DNA of 42,326 bases from DATARH01 sp035648415 (GCA_035648415.1 DASRLO010000117.1:1-42326), one strand, 5' to 3'; shown: positions 22,830-30,248, numbered from the stretch's first letter. Translations and numbers: made by a program. The notes: a model not told the origin generated them from the letters alone.

Positions 22830-23152
22830 GAGGGGTGCGGCGCGGCGAGATATGGCTTGCTGCGCTCGATCCGACGGTTGGTTCCGAAATTCGAAAGACC
22901 CGTCCCTGTGTCGTGATATCGCCGCCGGAAATGCACGATTTTTTGCGGACTGTGACCGTCGCGCCGATGACGACAGGAAGCCGCCCGGCGCCATACCGCA
23001 TCCCGGTCAAGTTCCGCGGGAAGGAGGGGCTTATCCTGCTCGATCAGCTTCGCGCTCTCGACAAACAAAGACTGGTGCGCCGGCTCGGCGGGGTCAGCGG
23101 TGCGACGCTGCGCGCGGCGTTCGCGGCATTGCGCGAAATGTTTGAGGAATAA
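22826..23152 (+). CDS. mazF: MazF-type endoribonuclease toxin (PemK family)
   Basis: This 108-residue PemK/MazF-like toxin starts RRGEIWLAALDPTVGSE, the family's first strand motif, followed by IRKTRPCVVIS and VTVAPMTT, which carry the conserved catalytic arginine and threonine positions. The DQLRALDKQRLVR segment matches the dimer/interaction region. MazF toxins cut single-stranded RNA at short motifs and arrest growth until neutralised by MazE. The start codon is GTG at 22826, overlapping the antitoxin stop by four bases. The gene ends two bases before the stop of the convergent HisD-like gene. The pair is a self-contained type II module. Confidence 0.93.
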   Translation: MRGVRRGEIWLAALDPTVGSEIRKTRPCVVISPPEMHDFLRTVTVAPMTTGSRPAPYRIPVKFRGKEGLILLDQLRALDKQRLVRRLGGVSGATLRAAFAALREMFEE

Positions 23153-23154
23153 CG

Positions 23155-24447
23155 CTACTCCGCCGCGTTCTTGCCGCCGTAGCGGCGGACGCGCAGGTCG
23201 GCCTGTTCCTTGTGGCCCCAGAAGCGCTCGATGGCGCAGAGCCGGCTGCAATATTCACCGATCATCGCGCTCGCTTCCGGGGTGCGGACTTCCTGGTAGG
23301 TGCAGGTCTTGAGGAACTTGCCGACCCAGAGACCGCCGGTGTAGCGCGCCGCACCCCTGGTCGGCAGCGTGTGGTTGGTGCCGATCACCTTGTCGCCGTA
23401 GGCGACGTTGGTCAGCGGGCCGAGGAACAGCGCGCCGTAATTCTTGAGGCGGTCGAGATAGCGCCGCGGCTCGCGGGTCAACACCTCGACATGCTCGGCG
23501 GCGATGCGGTCGGCCTCGGCGACCAGTTCGTCCTCGCCGGCGCAGAGGATCACCTCGCCATAGTCGCGCCACGCCGCCCCGGCGACATCGGCCGTCCGCA
23601 AGGTGGTGAGCTGTCGCTCGACCTCGGCGACCGTCTCGCGCGCCAGCTTCTCCGAATTCGTCAGCAAGATCGCCGGCGAAGTCGGGCCGTGCTCGGCCTG
23701 GCCGAGCAGATCGGCCGCGCACATCTCGGAGTCGGCGCTGTCGTCGGCGATGACAAGGATCTCGGTCGGCCCGGCGAAGAGGTCGATGCCGACCTGGCCG
23801 TAGAGTTGGCGCTTGGCTTCGGCGACATAGGCGTTGCCCGGACCGACCAGCATGTCGACCGGCTGAAAGGTCGCGGTGCCGACCCCCATCGCCGCGACCG
23901 CCTGAACCCCGCCGAGCACGCAAATCTCGTCGGCGCCGCCGAGATGCATCGCGGCGATGGTTTCGGGGTGCGGCCCGCCCTGGTTGGGCGGGGTGCAGGC
24001 GGTGATGTGGCCGACCCCGGCGACCTTGGCGGTGACGATCGACATATGCGCCGAGGCGACCATCGGGTAGCGCCCGCCCGGCACGTAGCAGCCGATCTTG
24101 CCGACCGGGATGTGGCGATGCCCCAGCACCACGCCGGGCAGGGTCTCGACCTCGAAATCCTTGAGGGCGGCGCGCTGGATTTCCGCGAAATTGCGAATCT
24201 GCGCCTGCGCGAACTTGATGTCGTCGATGGTCCGCGGCGACACCTGGGCGACGAGGTCGCGGATGTCGGCGTCGGACAGGCGGAAGCTCGGCGGCGACCA
24301 TTGGTCGAAGCGCTCGCTGAGCTCGCGCACCGCCTGGTCGCCGCGCGCCCGCACGTCGGCGATGATGCCCTCGACCGTGGCGCGGGTCCTGGCGTCGGCC
24401 TCGTCCTGGGCGCCGGCGAGCGCGGCCTCTTTGATGTGGCGGGGCAT
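23155..24447 (-). CDS. HisD-family dehydrogenase, HpsN-like rather than true histidinol dehydrogenase
   Basis: This 430-residue zinc- and NAD-dependent dehydrogenase is of the histidinol dehydrogenase superfamily. By comparison with E. coli HisD the zinc ligands appear intact (Gln250, His253, Asp352, His412), as do the catalytic pair Glu318-His319 and the VGPGNAYVAEAKRQLYG and FAGPTEILVIADD motifs. The segment TNHTLPTRGAARYTGGLWVG and the start MPRHIKEAALAG resemble the branch containing HpsN (sulfopropanediol 3-dehydrogenase) rather than HisD of histidine operons. No other his gene is nearby; its neighbours are transporter binding proteins and an SDR. It is therefore more likely catabolic, oxidising an alcohol to a carboxylate. 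A GGAGG ribosome site precedes the ATG at 24447. The substrate is unknown. Confidence 0.85.
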   Translation of the reverse strand: MPRHIKEAALAGAQDEADARTRATVEGIIADVRARGDQAVRELSERFDQWSPPSFRLSDADIRDLVAQVSPRTIDDIKFAQAQIRNFAEIQRAALKDFEVETLPGVVLGHRHIPVGKIGCYVPGGRYPMVASAHMSIVTAKVAGVGHITACTPPNQGGPHPETIAAMHLGGADEICVLGGVQAVAAMGVGTATFQPVDMLVGPGNAYVAEAKRQLYGQVGIDLFAGPTEILVIADDSADSEMCAADLLGQAEHGPTSPAILLTNSEKLARETVAEVERQLTTLRTADVAGAAWRDYGEVILCAGEDELVAEADRIAAEHVEVLTREPRRYLDRLKNYGALFLGPLTNVAYGDKVIGTNHTLPTRGAARYTGGLWVGKFLKTCTYQEVRTPEASAMIGEYCSRLCAIERFWGHKEQADLRVRRYGGKNAAE

Positions 24448-24577
24448 CGGAGGCCTCCTGGAGGCGCCTTTGCTGTTACCGCTGTTTTTTGCAGGAAATC
24501 TACAGCTACGCCAGCGCTTCATCGCCCAGCCGGCTGAATCAACCTACGCGACGATTTTGGCTATTTTGCGGTCGAGG

Positions 24578-25555
24578 TTATTCGATGATCTTGTCGGCGC
24601 GCGCCGACAGCAATTGCGGCACGGTGAGGCCGAGAGCGTCGGCGGTTTTTTGGTTGATGATCAGCTCGAACTTGGTCGAGCGGTCGACCGGCAGATCGCC
24701 CGGCTGGTCGCCTTTCAGAACCCGCCCGACATAGGCGGCGTTGCGGCGATAGGCGTCGGCAAGATCGGCTCCATAGCTCATCAATCCGCCGCTCTCGGCG
24801 GATGCTCGGCCGGAATAGATCGCCGGGATCGCATGTTGCGCCGCCAACGCGACGATCTGCGCGCGGCGGCTGACAAAGAACGCCCCTGCAGCGACAACGA
24901 GCGCGCCGGCGCGTTGTTCGGCGAGCGCGGCGAGCGCGGCGTCGATCTCGGCTGGCGTGCCGGCCTTGGCGACGATGAGCCGGCAACCGAGAGTGCGCGC
25001 AGCGGCCTCGGCCCCTTTCGGTTGCGACAGGCTTTCCGGATCGTTCGGGTTCGTCAGCAAGGCGATGACGGTCGCCGCGGGAACCAGTTCATGCAGCAAC
25101 TCCAGCCTTTTACCCGTCAAATCGATCGCGAACCAGGTGACCCCGGTTAAATTGCCGCCCGGCCGGTTGAAGCTGGCGACCAGACCCGCCTCGACCGGGT
25201 CCTCGCCGCAGTTGAAGACGATCGGGATTGTCGTCGTCGCCGCCTTGGCGGCGCGGGCCGTGGCGAGACCGCCGGTCGCGGCGATGACCGCCACCTGGCG
25301 GCGCACCAGATCGGCGGCCAGCGCCGGCAAGGCCTCGGGCCGGCCCTCCGCCCAGCGGAACTCGATCGCGACATTGCGGCCCTCGACATAGCCCGTCTCG
25401 CCGAGCCCTTGCCGGAACGCGGCCGCGAAACGCGAGTATGTGTCGGACGATTGGCCGCTTAAGAAGCCGATCACCGGCATTGGCTGCTGCGCGCGGCCGG
25501 CGAGCGGCAAGGCAAGCGTGCCGCCAACCCCGGCGATGAAAGCGCGCCGCCTCAT
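24578..25555 (-). CDS. ABC transporter substrate-binding protein (PF04392 type), copy 1
   Basis: This 325-residue periplasmic binding protein of the ABC_sub_bind (PF04392) family is abundant in soil alphaproteobacteria. The N-terminus MRRRAFIAGVGG followed by a hydrophobic stretch and GRAQQ looks like a Tat or Sec signal. The body shows GFLSGQSSDTYSRFAAAF, the EFRWAEGRPEALPALAADLV segment and the conserved C-terminal KFELIINQKTADALGL. The ligand is unknown; family members are variously linked to aromatic compounds, amino acids or tryptophan. The ATG overlaps the stop of the upstream paralogue by ATGA. No permease or ATPase is encoded nearby. Confidence 0.88.
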   Translation of the reverse strand: MRRRAFIAGVGGTLALPLAGRAQQPMPVIGFLSGQSSDTYSRFAAAFRQGLGETGYVEGRNVAIEFRWAEGRPEALPALAADLVRRQVAVIAATGGLATARAAKAATTTIPIVFNCGEDPVEAGLVASFNRPGGNLTGVTWFAIDLTGKRLELLHELVPAATVIALLTNPNDPESLSQPKGAEAAARTLGCRLIVAKAGTPAEIDAALAALAEQRAGALVVAAGAFFVSRRAQIVALAAQHAIPAIYSGRASAESGGLMSYGADLADAYRRNAAYVGRVLKGDQPGDLPVDRSTKFELIINQKTADALGLTVPQLLSARADKIIE

Positions 25556-26535
25556 TCGATGACCTCGTCGGCCTGGGCCAATAGCAATTGCGGCACGGTG
25601 AGGTCGAGCGCCTTGGCGGTCTTCAGGTTGATCACCAGCTCGAACTTGGTCGGCTGCTCGACCGGCAGATCGCCCGGCTTGGCGCCGCGCAGGATGCGAT
25701 CGACGTATCCTGCGCCCTGCCTAAATTGGTCCTGCCTGTCGGGGCCATAGGACATGACGCCGCCGGCGGCCGCGAACAAACGGACAGGATACAGCGCCGG
25801 CAGGCGGTGACGCGCCGCCGAGGCGACGATCTCCTCGCGATGGATAACCGTGAAATCATCGGGCAGGACAACGAGGCCGCCGCGCGGCTCGCGCGCAAAG
25901 TCGGCGACAACGCTGGCCAACTCGGCCTCTCTGTGGATCGGCGCGGCAATCGACGCCACGCCGAGCGGTCTGCCGGCGTCCTCCAGCGCGCGCAAAAAAG
26001 CCGAGCCGCCCGATGGGGAAACCTCCGGGTCGAACAGCACCGCCGCCCGGTCGGTCTCGGGCGCCAGTTCCTTGAGCAGCTGCAGCCACTTGCCGGCCAT
26101 TGCGGGATCTACCAGGGTGAATCCGGTGATGTTCCCGCCCGGCCGCGGGTAGCTGGCGACGAAACCCTGTCCGACCGGGTCCGAAACCGCGATGAACACG
26201 ATCGGGCTGCGGGTTGCCTGCGTCATGGCGGCGAGCGCACCGGTCCCTTGCACCAGCGTCACTTCCGGGTTGGTGCGCGCCAGCTCCGCCGCCAAAAGGG
26301 GCAGCCGGCTCGGGTCGCCGCCGGCCCAGCGGTGCTCGATGTGCGCGTTGCCGGGATCATGCCACCCCAATTTGTCGAGCTGCTGCCGAAAGGCCGCGAT
26401 GTCGTCGCCGCCCGGCCCGCCTGCCGTCAATAGGCCGATCCGGCGAGGCTGTTCTGTCGCTCGGGCTTGCACCCCCCGCGAGCGGAAGGCCGCCGCCGCC
26501 GCTCCGGCGCCAAGGATCAGATCGCGCCGCCGCAT
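25552..26535 (-). CDS. ABC transporter substrate-binding protein (PF04392 type), copy 2
   Basis: This 327-residue paralogue of the downstream gene has a twin-arginine-like start (MRRRDLILGAGAAAAAF) and the same family features: HIEHRWAGGDPSRLPLLAAELA, PRPGGNITGFT and the C-terminal KFELVINLKTAKALDLTVPQ. The shared C-terminal pattern with copy 1 suggests tandem duplication, but the sequences have diverged widely, so ligands may differ. The start at 26535 shares a base with the stop of the SDR gene (TGATG), indicating coupled translation; an upstream in-frame start would read through the SDR gene. Ligand unknown. Confidence 0.88.
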   Translation of the reverse strand: MRRRDLILGAGAAAAAFRSRGVQARATEQPRRIGLLTAGGPGGDDIAAFRQQLDKLGWHDPGNAHIEHRWAGGDPSRLPLLAAELARTNPEVTLVQGTGALAAMTQATRSPIVFIAVSDPVGQGFVASYPRPGGNITGFTLVDPAMAGKWLQLLKELAPETDRAAVLFDPEVSPSGGSAFLRALEDAGRPLGVASIAAPIHREAELASVVADFAREPRGGLVVLPDDFTVIHREEIVASAARHRLPALYPVRLFAAAGGVMSYGPDRQDQFRQGAGYVDRILRGAKPGDLPVEQPTKFELVINLKTAKALDLTVPQLLLAQADEVIE

Positions 26536-27329
26536 CACCACGCGGTCCAGCCGCCGTCGACCAGCAGGCTCGAGCCGGTGACGAGGCCGGCGGCGGGGGA
26601 GGCGAGGAAGACGACCGCCTGCGCCACCTCGTCGATCGTGCCGAGCCGGCCCAAGGGGATGCGGTCGAGCACCCATTTGTGGAATTTGGGGTCGGCGAAG
26701 AACGGTGTCGTCAGCGGCGTCTCGATAAAGGTCGGGGCGATCGACACGACGCGCACGCCCTGGGGCGCCAGCTCGACCGCCATCGCCTTGGTCAGCCCCT
26801 CGACCGCATGCTTGGTCATCACGTAGACGGTGCGATTCAATTCCGAGCCGACATGCCCCATCTGCGACGACATGTTGACGATGACGCCGCCCTTTGTCCC
26901 CTTGGCGCCCTCGACCATCAGCCGGGCGCCTGCCTGGGCGGTGCGGAAGAGGGCGCGCACGTTGAGGTCGAGCAGGCGGTCGAGGGTCGCCTCGTCGATC
27001 TCGAGGAAGGGAAGCGGGCGGTTGACCCCGGCGTTGTTGACGAGAATGTCGAGCCGGCCGAAATCACGGGCGAGGCCGGCGAAGGCGGCGCGCAGCGCCG
27101 CCGCGTCGGTGACGTCGAACGGCAGGGTGCGCGCCGTGCCGCCCGCCGCCGCGATCTCGGCGGCGACTCGGTCGAGCTCGGCCGGCGAGCGGCTGTTGAG
27201 CAGCAATTCGGCGCCGGCCCCGGCCAGCGCCAGGGCGATGCCGCGGCCCAGACCGCGCCCGGCGCCGGTGACCAGCGCGACCTTGCCGTCGAGCCGGAAC
27301 GGGTTTGTTGCAACGGCCGGGCCCGCCAT
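26535..27329 (-). CDS. SDR family NAD(P)-dependent oxidoreductase
   Basis: This 264-residue classical short-chain dehydrogenase has the cofactor motif TGAGRGLG (21-28), NNAG (98-101), a catalytic serine in NMSSQMG (154-155) and Tyr169-x3-Lys173 (YVMTK). The C-terminal LVDGGWTAW is typical of gluconate 5-dehydrogenase-like and FabG-like members. The start at 27329 (MAGPAVATNPFRLDGK) overlaps the DctP stop by one base. It probably interconverts a hydroxy compound and a ketone taken up with help of the neighbouring binding proteins. Together with the HisD-like enzyme it suggests two consecutive oxidations of a polyol-like or sulfonated substrate; this is inference. Confidence 0.9.
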   Translation of the reverse strand: MAGPAVATNPFRLDGKVALVTGAGRGLGRGIALALAGAGAELLLNSRSPAELDRVAAEIAAAGGTARTLPFDVTDAAALRAAFAGLARDFGRLDILVNNAGVNRPLPFLEIDEATLDRLLDLNVRALFRTAQAGARLMVEGAKGTKGGVIVNMSSQMGHVGSELNRTVYVMTKHAVEGLTKAMAVELAPQGVRVVSIAPTFIETPLTTPFFADPKFHKWVLDRIPLGRLGTIDEVAQAVVFLASPAAGLVTGSSLLVDGGWTAW

Positions 27330-28255
27330 CAGCCGAGTCCGTCGGCGTAGGTTTCGAGCAGGCGCCAGGTCGCGGCCGGAAACTTTGCCTTCCAGCGCGC
27401 GTAGAAGAGGCCGAGATGGGCGCGGATGCTCGCCGTGTCGGCGCGGTTGATCGCCATGCCCTGCTCTTCGAGTACGGTTTCGCCCTCGGCGTTGACTCGT
27501 TCGACATCGGCGCGCTGCCGCTTGGCGAAGGCTTCGACGTTGCGCTCGACGACCCATTTGATGTCGGCGGGAAGCGCGTGCCACGCGTCGGCATGGGCGA
27601 GCAGGGTAAACCCCGACCACCAGTGGCCGGTCAGGCTCAGATTGGTCTGCACCTCGTACAGCCGCAGCGATTGCACGATTCCGAGCGGGTCGCTCTGACC
27701 GTCGAACTGATGCGCCTTCAGCGCCTCATACATCCCGCTGAACGGCACCATGCCGGCCTCGGCGCCGAGCGTCTTGAAGAAGTCCGCGGCGAGCGCGCCG
27801 CCGGGCGAGCGGATTTTGAGGCCGGCGAAATCGTCGGCGGTCCAGATCGGCCGGCCGCCGCTCGTGGTGATGTGATGGAAACCGTTCTGCAGCGAGTGGC
27901 GGAAGGCGTGCAGCCCGGCCGCCGCCAGCTCGCCGCGGATCACCTCGCCGAGCGCGCCGTCGAGCGCGGCAAAGACCGCGGCGCTGCTGGTGAAGGCGTA
28001 GGGCAGGAGCGGCAGCGCGCTCGACGGCGCGACGCCGCCGAGGGTGGCGCCCGACAGGTAGAATTCAAGCTTGCCGGCCTGCAGATCGGCGAACATCCGC
28101 GGGTCGGGACCGAGCCGGCTTTCCGGATGGACCTCGAGCGTGAGGCCGCCCTGGGTTTCGCGTTCGATCGACGCGGCCATCTGCGCCATGCGTTGGGCGG
28201 TCGGGCTTTCGGCCGGCTGATTGAGGCCAAGGCGGTAGCGGACCGAATTTCTCAT
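27329..28255 (-). CDS. TRAP-type DctP-like substrate-binding protein without a signal peptide
   Basis: This 308-residue protein has DctP-family features. The mature-like start is RYRLGLNQPAESPTAQRM; then come LEVHPESRLGPDPRMF, the carboxylate-binding arginine in GLKIRSPGG and MYEALKAHQFDGQSDPLG. TRAP binding proteins are normally secreted, but neither the ATG at 28255 nor any in-frame upstream codon supplies a hydrophobic leader. The protein would be cytoplasmic or is 5'-truncated. A 22-codon ORF with basic then hydrophobic residues (28252-28320) ends exactly on this ATG in another frame, as if a signal peptide had been shifted out of frame. No DctQ/DctM membrane subunits are in the window. 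It heads a five-gene minus-strand group. Confidence 0.8.
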   Translation of the reverse strand: MRNSVRYRLGLNQPAESPTAQRMAQMAASIERETQGGLTLEVHPESRLGPDPRMFADLQAGKLEFYLSGATLGGVAPSSALPLLPYAFTSSAAVFAALDGALGEVIRGELAAAGLHAFRHSLQNGFHHITTSGGRPIWTADDFAGLKIRSPGGALAADFFKTLGAEAGMVPFSGMYEALKAHQFDGQSDPLGIVQSLRLYEVQTNLSLTGHWWSGFTLLAHADAWHALPADIKWVVERNVEAFAKRQRADVERVNAEGETVLEEQGMAINRADTASIRAHLGLFYARWKAKFPAATWRLLETYADGLG

Positions 28256-28320
28256 GCAATTGCGATTAGCATGGCCGCTTGCCGGGCGGCCAGCGCTTTG
28301 CGCAAGCGCCGAGGTCGCAT
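28252..28320 (-). other. 22-codon ORF overlapping the DctP start; possible displaced signal peptide
   Basis: The frame begins ATG at 28320 and ends TGA at 28252-28254, overlapping the DctP ATG in ATGA. It encodes a basic segment (MRPRRLRKALAA) and a hydrophobic end (AAMLIAIA). That resembles a short signal sequence, which the DctP-like protein lacks. It could be a remnant separated by a frameshift, a tiny coupled peptide, or chance. Confidence 0.3.
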
Positions 28321-28410
28321 GCGCGACGGGATATTGCAACTTTTCGGCCGCCATGGGCAGATGCGCGCTCTCGGGCGAAATTGTCGCCGCCACTTTCACG
28401 GGAGACAGTC

Positions 28411-28677
28411 ATGAAGCCGATTGTTGGTGCGCTGTTGTTCGCCGCCGCTTCGCTCGTCGGCAGCACGGTCGCTTTCGCCGATGCCGACGATGCGAAATGG
28501 GTTTCGCAATGCGTCCAGGACAACAAGGACGAAAAGGCCTCGGTCGAGGTCATCACCAAGTATTGCACCTGCATGAACAATAAGATGGGCACCAACGAGA
28601 CGCAGTCGATCACCCAGTGGGAGAAGACCCACGCTACCGAACGCCAGGCCTGCGACAAGGAATCCGGCTGGAAGTAG
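28411..28677 (+). CDS. Small secreted four-cysteine protein of unknown function
   Basis: This 88-residue precursor has a clear Sec signal peptide (MKPIVGALLFAAASLVGS, cleavage near AFA-DAD) and a GGGAGA ribosome site. The mature part of about 65 residues carries four cysteines, in CVQDN, KYCTCMNNKMG and RQACDKESG, which probably form two disulfides or bind a metal or heme-like group. The CxC pair does not fit a c-type heme CxxCH. It is periplasmic or secreted and strongly charged. I do not recognise a characterised family. A long imperfect hairpin lies directly downstream at 28685-28723. Confidence 0.8.
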   Translation: MKPIVGALLFAAASLVGSTVAFADADDAKWVSQCVQDNKDEKASVEVITKYCTCMNNKMGTNETQSITQWEKTHATERQACDKESGWK

Positions 28678-28684
28678 CTTCTCG

Positions 28685-28723
28685 CCGGGGAGCGCGGGCG
28701 GCCCTGCCGCCTGCGTCTCCCGG
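28685..28723. repeat. Long imperfect hairpin after the small secreted protein gene
   Basis: Two 18-nt arms (28685-28702 and 28706-28723) pair with one mismatch and several G-T pairs around a 3-nt loop. No T-run follows, so it is not a standard intrinsic terminator. It may protect the 3' end or be a REP-like element. It ends 15 bases before the metZ promoter. Confidence 0.45.
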
Positions 28724-28738
28724 AATCTCCGGTTCCGC

Positions 28739-28767
28739 TTGACAGGGGGGCCGCCGCTGCGTTAGGC
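28739..28767 (+). promoter_or_regulatory. metZ promoter
   Basis: A perfect TTGACA (28739-28744) is followed after 17 bases by TTAGGC (28762-28767). Transcription would begin near 28774, just ahead of the SAM-II aptamer, which is where a riboswitch-controlled transcript should start. Confidence 0.65.
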
Positions 28768-28778
28768 GATAGACGTTC

Positions 28779-28834
28779 CGTGGTGATTTGAGCCGACCGG
28801 CTTGCGCCCCACGTTAAATAAAGCGCTAAAAGGT
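28779..28834 (+). ncRNA. SAM-II riboswitch aptamer
   Basis: The sequence carries the SAM-II pattern. The P1 stem CGTGG (28779-28783) pairs with CCACG (28809-28813), the conserved TGATTTG lies in the first loop, a small AGCC/GGCT hairpin follows, and the 3' segment GTTAAATAAAGCGCTAAAAGG forms the pseudoknot that binds S-adenosylmethionine. SAM-II elements are known almost only from alphaproteobacteria and a few relatives, before metA, metZ or metC-type genes, exactly as here. An intrinsic terminator begins 16 bases downstream, suggesting transcriptional control: high SAM should favour termination. Identification is by recognition of conserved bases, not by a covariance search. Confidence 0.92.
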
Positions 28835-28850
28835 CGGGAGTTCGTAACGG

Positions 28851-28879
28851 AACCCTGGCCGCGCCGGCCGGGGTTTTTT
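28851..28879 (+). terminator. Riboswitch expression-platform terminator before metZ
   Basis: An 11-bp stem AACCCTGGCCG (28851-28861) with CGGCCGGGGTT (28865-28875, one T-G pair) has a CGC loop and is followed by a T-run (28874-28879). It lies between the SAM-II aptamer and metZ (start 28934). Confidence 0.85.
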
Positions 28880-28933
28880 GCTGCCCCGACCGGTGCGGGC
28901 TTCCAGGGACCAACCCGAGGAAGGAGCGTGCCG

Positions 28934-30139
28934 ATGACCAAGCCCATCCTGCCGCCGGAGCTGGCGGAACAGCTCGATCCCGCAACCATCCTCGTGCGCG
29001 GCGGGACGATGCGCAGCGCGTTCGACGAGACTTGCGAGGCGATCTTCCTGACCTCGGGCTTTGTCTACGGCAGCGCCGCCGAGGCCGAGGCGGCGTTCAA
29101 GAACGACGGCTCGCGCTTTGTCTATTCGCGCTACCGCAACCCGACCGTGTCGATGTTCGAGGAGCGGCTGCGGCTGCTCGAAGGGGCGGAGGCCTGCCGC
29201 GCGACGGCGAGCGGCATGGCGGCGGTGTTCGCCGCGCTGCTGTGCAAGCTGCGCGCGGGCGACAAGGTGGTGGCGAGCCGGGCGCTGTTCGGCTCGTGCT
29301 CCTACATCATCAACGATTTGCTGCCGCGTTACGGGGTCGAGACCAGGCTGGTCGACGGCCGCGACCTCTCGGCCTGGGAAGAGGCGCTCGCCGGCGGGGT
29401 CAAGCTGACATTCTGCGAGAGCCCGTCGAACCCGGCGATGGACATCATCGACCTCGCCGAGGTGGCGCGCCTCACGCATCGCGCCGGCGGCATCTTCGTC
29501 GTCGACAACGTGTTTGCGACGCCGCTGCTGCAAAAGCCGCTGCAGCTCGGCGCCGATGTCGTCGTCTACTCGGCGACCAAGCATATCGACGGGCAGGGAA
29601 GGGCGCTCGGCGGCGCGATCCTCTGCAGCAACCAGTACCTCAAGGACGATCTCGGCCAGTTCTACCGGCACACCGGCCCCTCGCTCAGCCCGTTCAACGC
29701 CTGGCTGCTGCTGAAGGGGCTGGAGACGCTGGAGCTGCGCCTCGAGCGGCAATGCCGCACCGCCGAGGCGATCGCCCGGTTTCTCGAAACCCATCCGAAG
29801 ATCGGCCGCGTGGTTTATCCCGGGCTCGCGAGCCATCCCCAACACGAGCTGGCGAAGCGCCAGATGAAATTGGGCGGCAGCATCGTGTGCTGCGACATCG
29901 CCGGCGATAAGGCGGCGTGCTTCCGCTTCCTCGACGCGCTGCGTCTCGTCGACATTTCCAATAATCTCGGAGATTCAAAAAGCATCGTCACCCACCCGGC
30001 GACGACCACGCATTCGCGCCTCAAGCCGGAGGATCGCGAGGTGCTCGGCATCGGCGACGGGCTGGTCCGCCTCTCGGCCGGCCTCGAATCCGAGCGCGAC
30101 CTGATCGCCGACATCGGCCGGGCGTTGGAACATATATAG
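28934..30139 (+). CDS. metZ: O-succinylhomoserine sulfhydrylase MetZ
   Basis: MetZ makes homocysteine directly from O-succinylhomoserine and sulfide, a PLP-dependent step of methionine synthesis. The 401-residue protein is of the Cys/Met metabolism PLP family. It has SRYRNPTVSMFEERL near 64-78, the ESPSNPAMDIIDL and FVVDNVFATP strands, and the PLP lysine Lys216 in YSATKHIDGQGR. The GQGRALGGAIL stretch is typical of MetZ rather than MetB or MetC. The ATG at 28934 has an AGGAAGGAG ribosome site. It is controlled by the SAM-II riboswitch and terminator. The following cysI supplies sulfide, so the block is a coherent sulfur-to-methionine unit. An O-acetylhomoserine preference is possible. Confidence 0.95.
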   Translation: MTKPILPPELAEQLDPATILVRGGTMRSAFDETCEAIFLTSGFVYGSAAEAEAAFKNDGSRFVYSRYRNPTVSMFEERLRLLEGAEACRATASGMAAVFAALLCKLRAGDKVVASRALFGSCSYIINDLLPRYGVETRLVDGRDLSAWEEALAGGVKLTFCESPSNPAMDIIDLAEVARLTHRAGGIFVVDNVFATPLLQKPLQLGADVVVYSATKHIDGQGRALGGAILCSNQYLKDDLGQFYRHTGPSLSPFNAWLLLKGLETLELRLERQCRTAEAIARFLETHPKIGRVVYPGLASHPQHELAKRQMKLGGSIVCCDIAGDKAACFRFLDALRLVDISNNLGDSKSIVTHPATTTHSRLKPEDREVLGIGDGLVRLSAGLESERDLIADIGRALEHI

Positions 30140-30167
30140 CGAATAAATAGTGTATAAATCACTCAAA

Positions 30168-30196
30168 TTGACATTTTAAGCCTGTTAGATTACATC
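30168..30196 (+). promoter_or_regulatory. cysI promoter
   Basis: A perfect TTGACA (30168-30173) and TACATC (30191-30196) are 17 bases apart in an AT-rich 110-bp gap after metZ. The predicted start is near 30203. An independent promoter suggests cysI is not solely dependent on readthrough from the riboswitch-controlled metZ. Confidence 0.55.
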
Positions 30197-30248
30197 GAAC
30201 CACGTCGGGGGCGCGGTATTTTCCGCCTGCCCGGAGGAGGGCAGCGGC

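Noticed and set aside
23155..24447. Naming the gene hisD outright
   Set aside because: Catalytic residues fit the superfamily, but the context and the TNHTLPT-type segment resemble HpsN-like enzymes, so histidine synthesis is not supported.
26536..26676. Upstream start for the second ABC-type binding protein
   Set aside because: It would extend into the SDR gene with an arginine/proline-rich leader; the ATG at 26535 gives a proper signal peptide.
28685..28723. Standard terminator for the small secreted protein gene
   Set aside because: The hairpin is long but no T-run follows on either strand, so it is listed as a repeat/hairpin instead.
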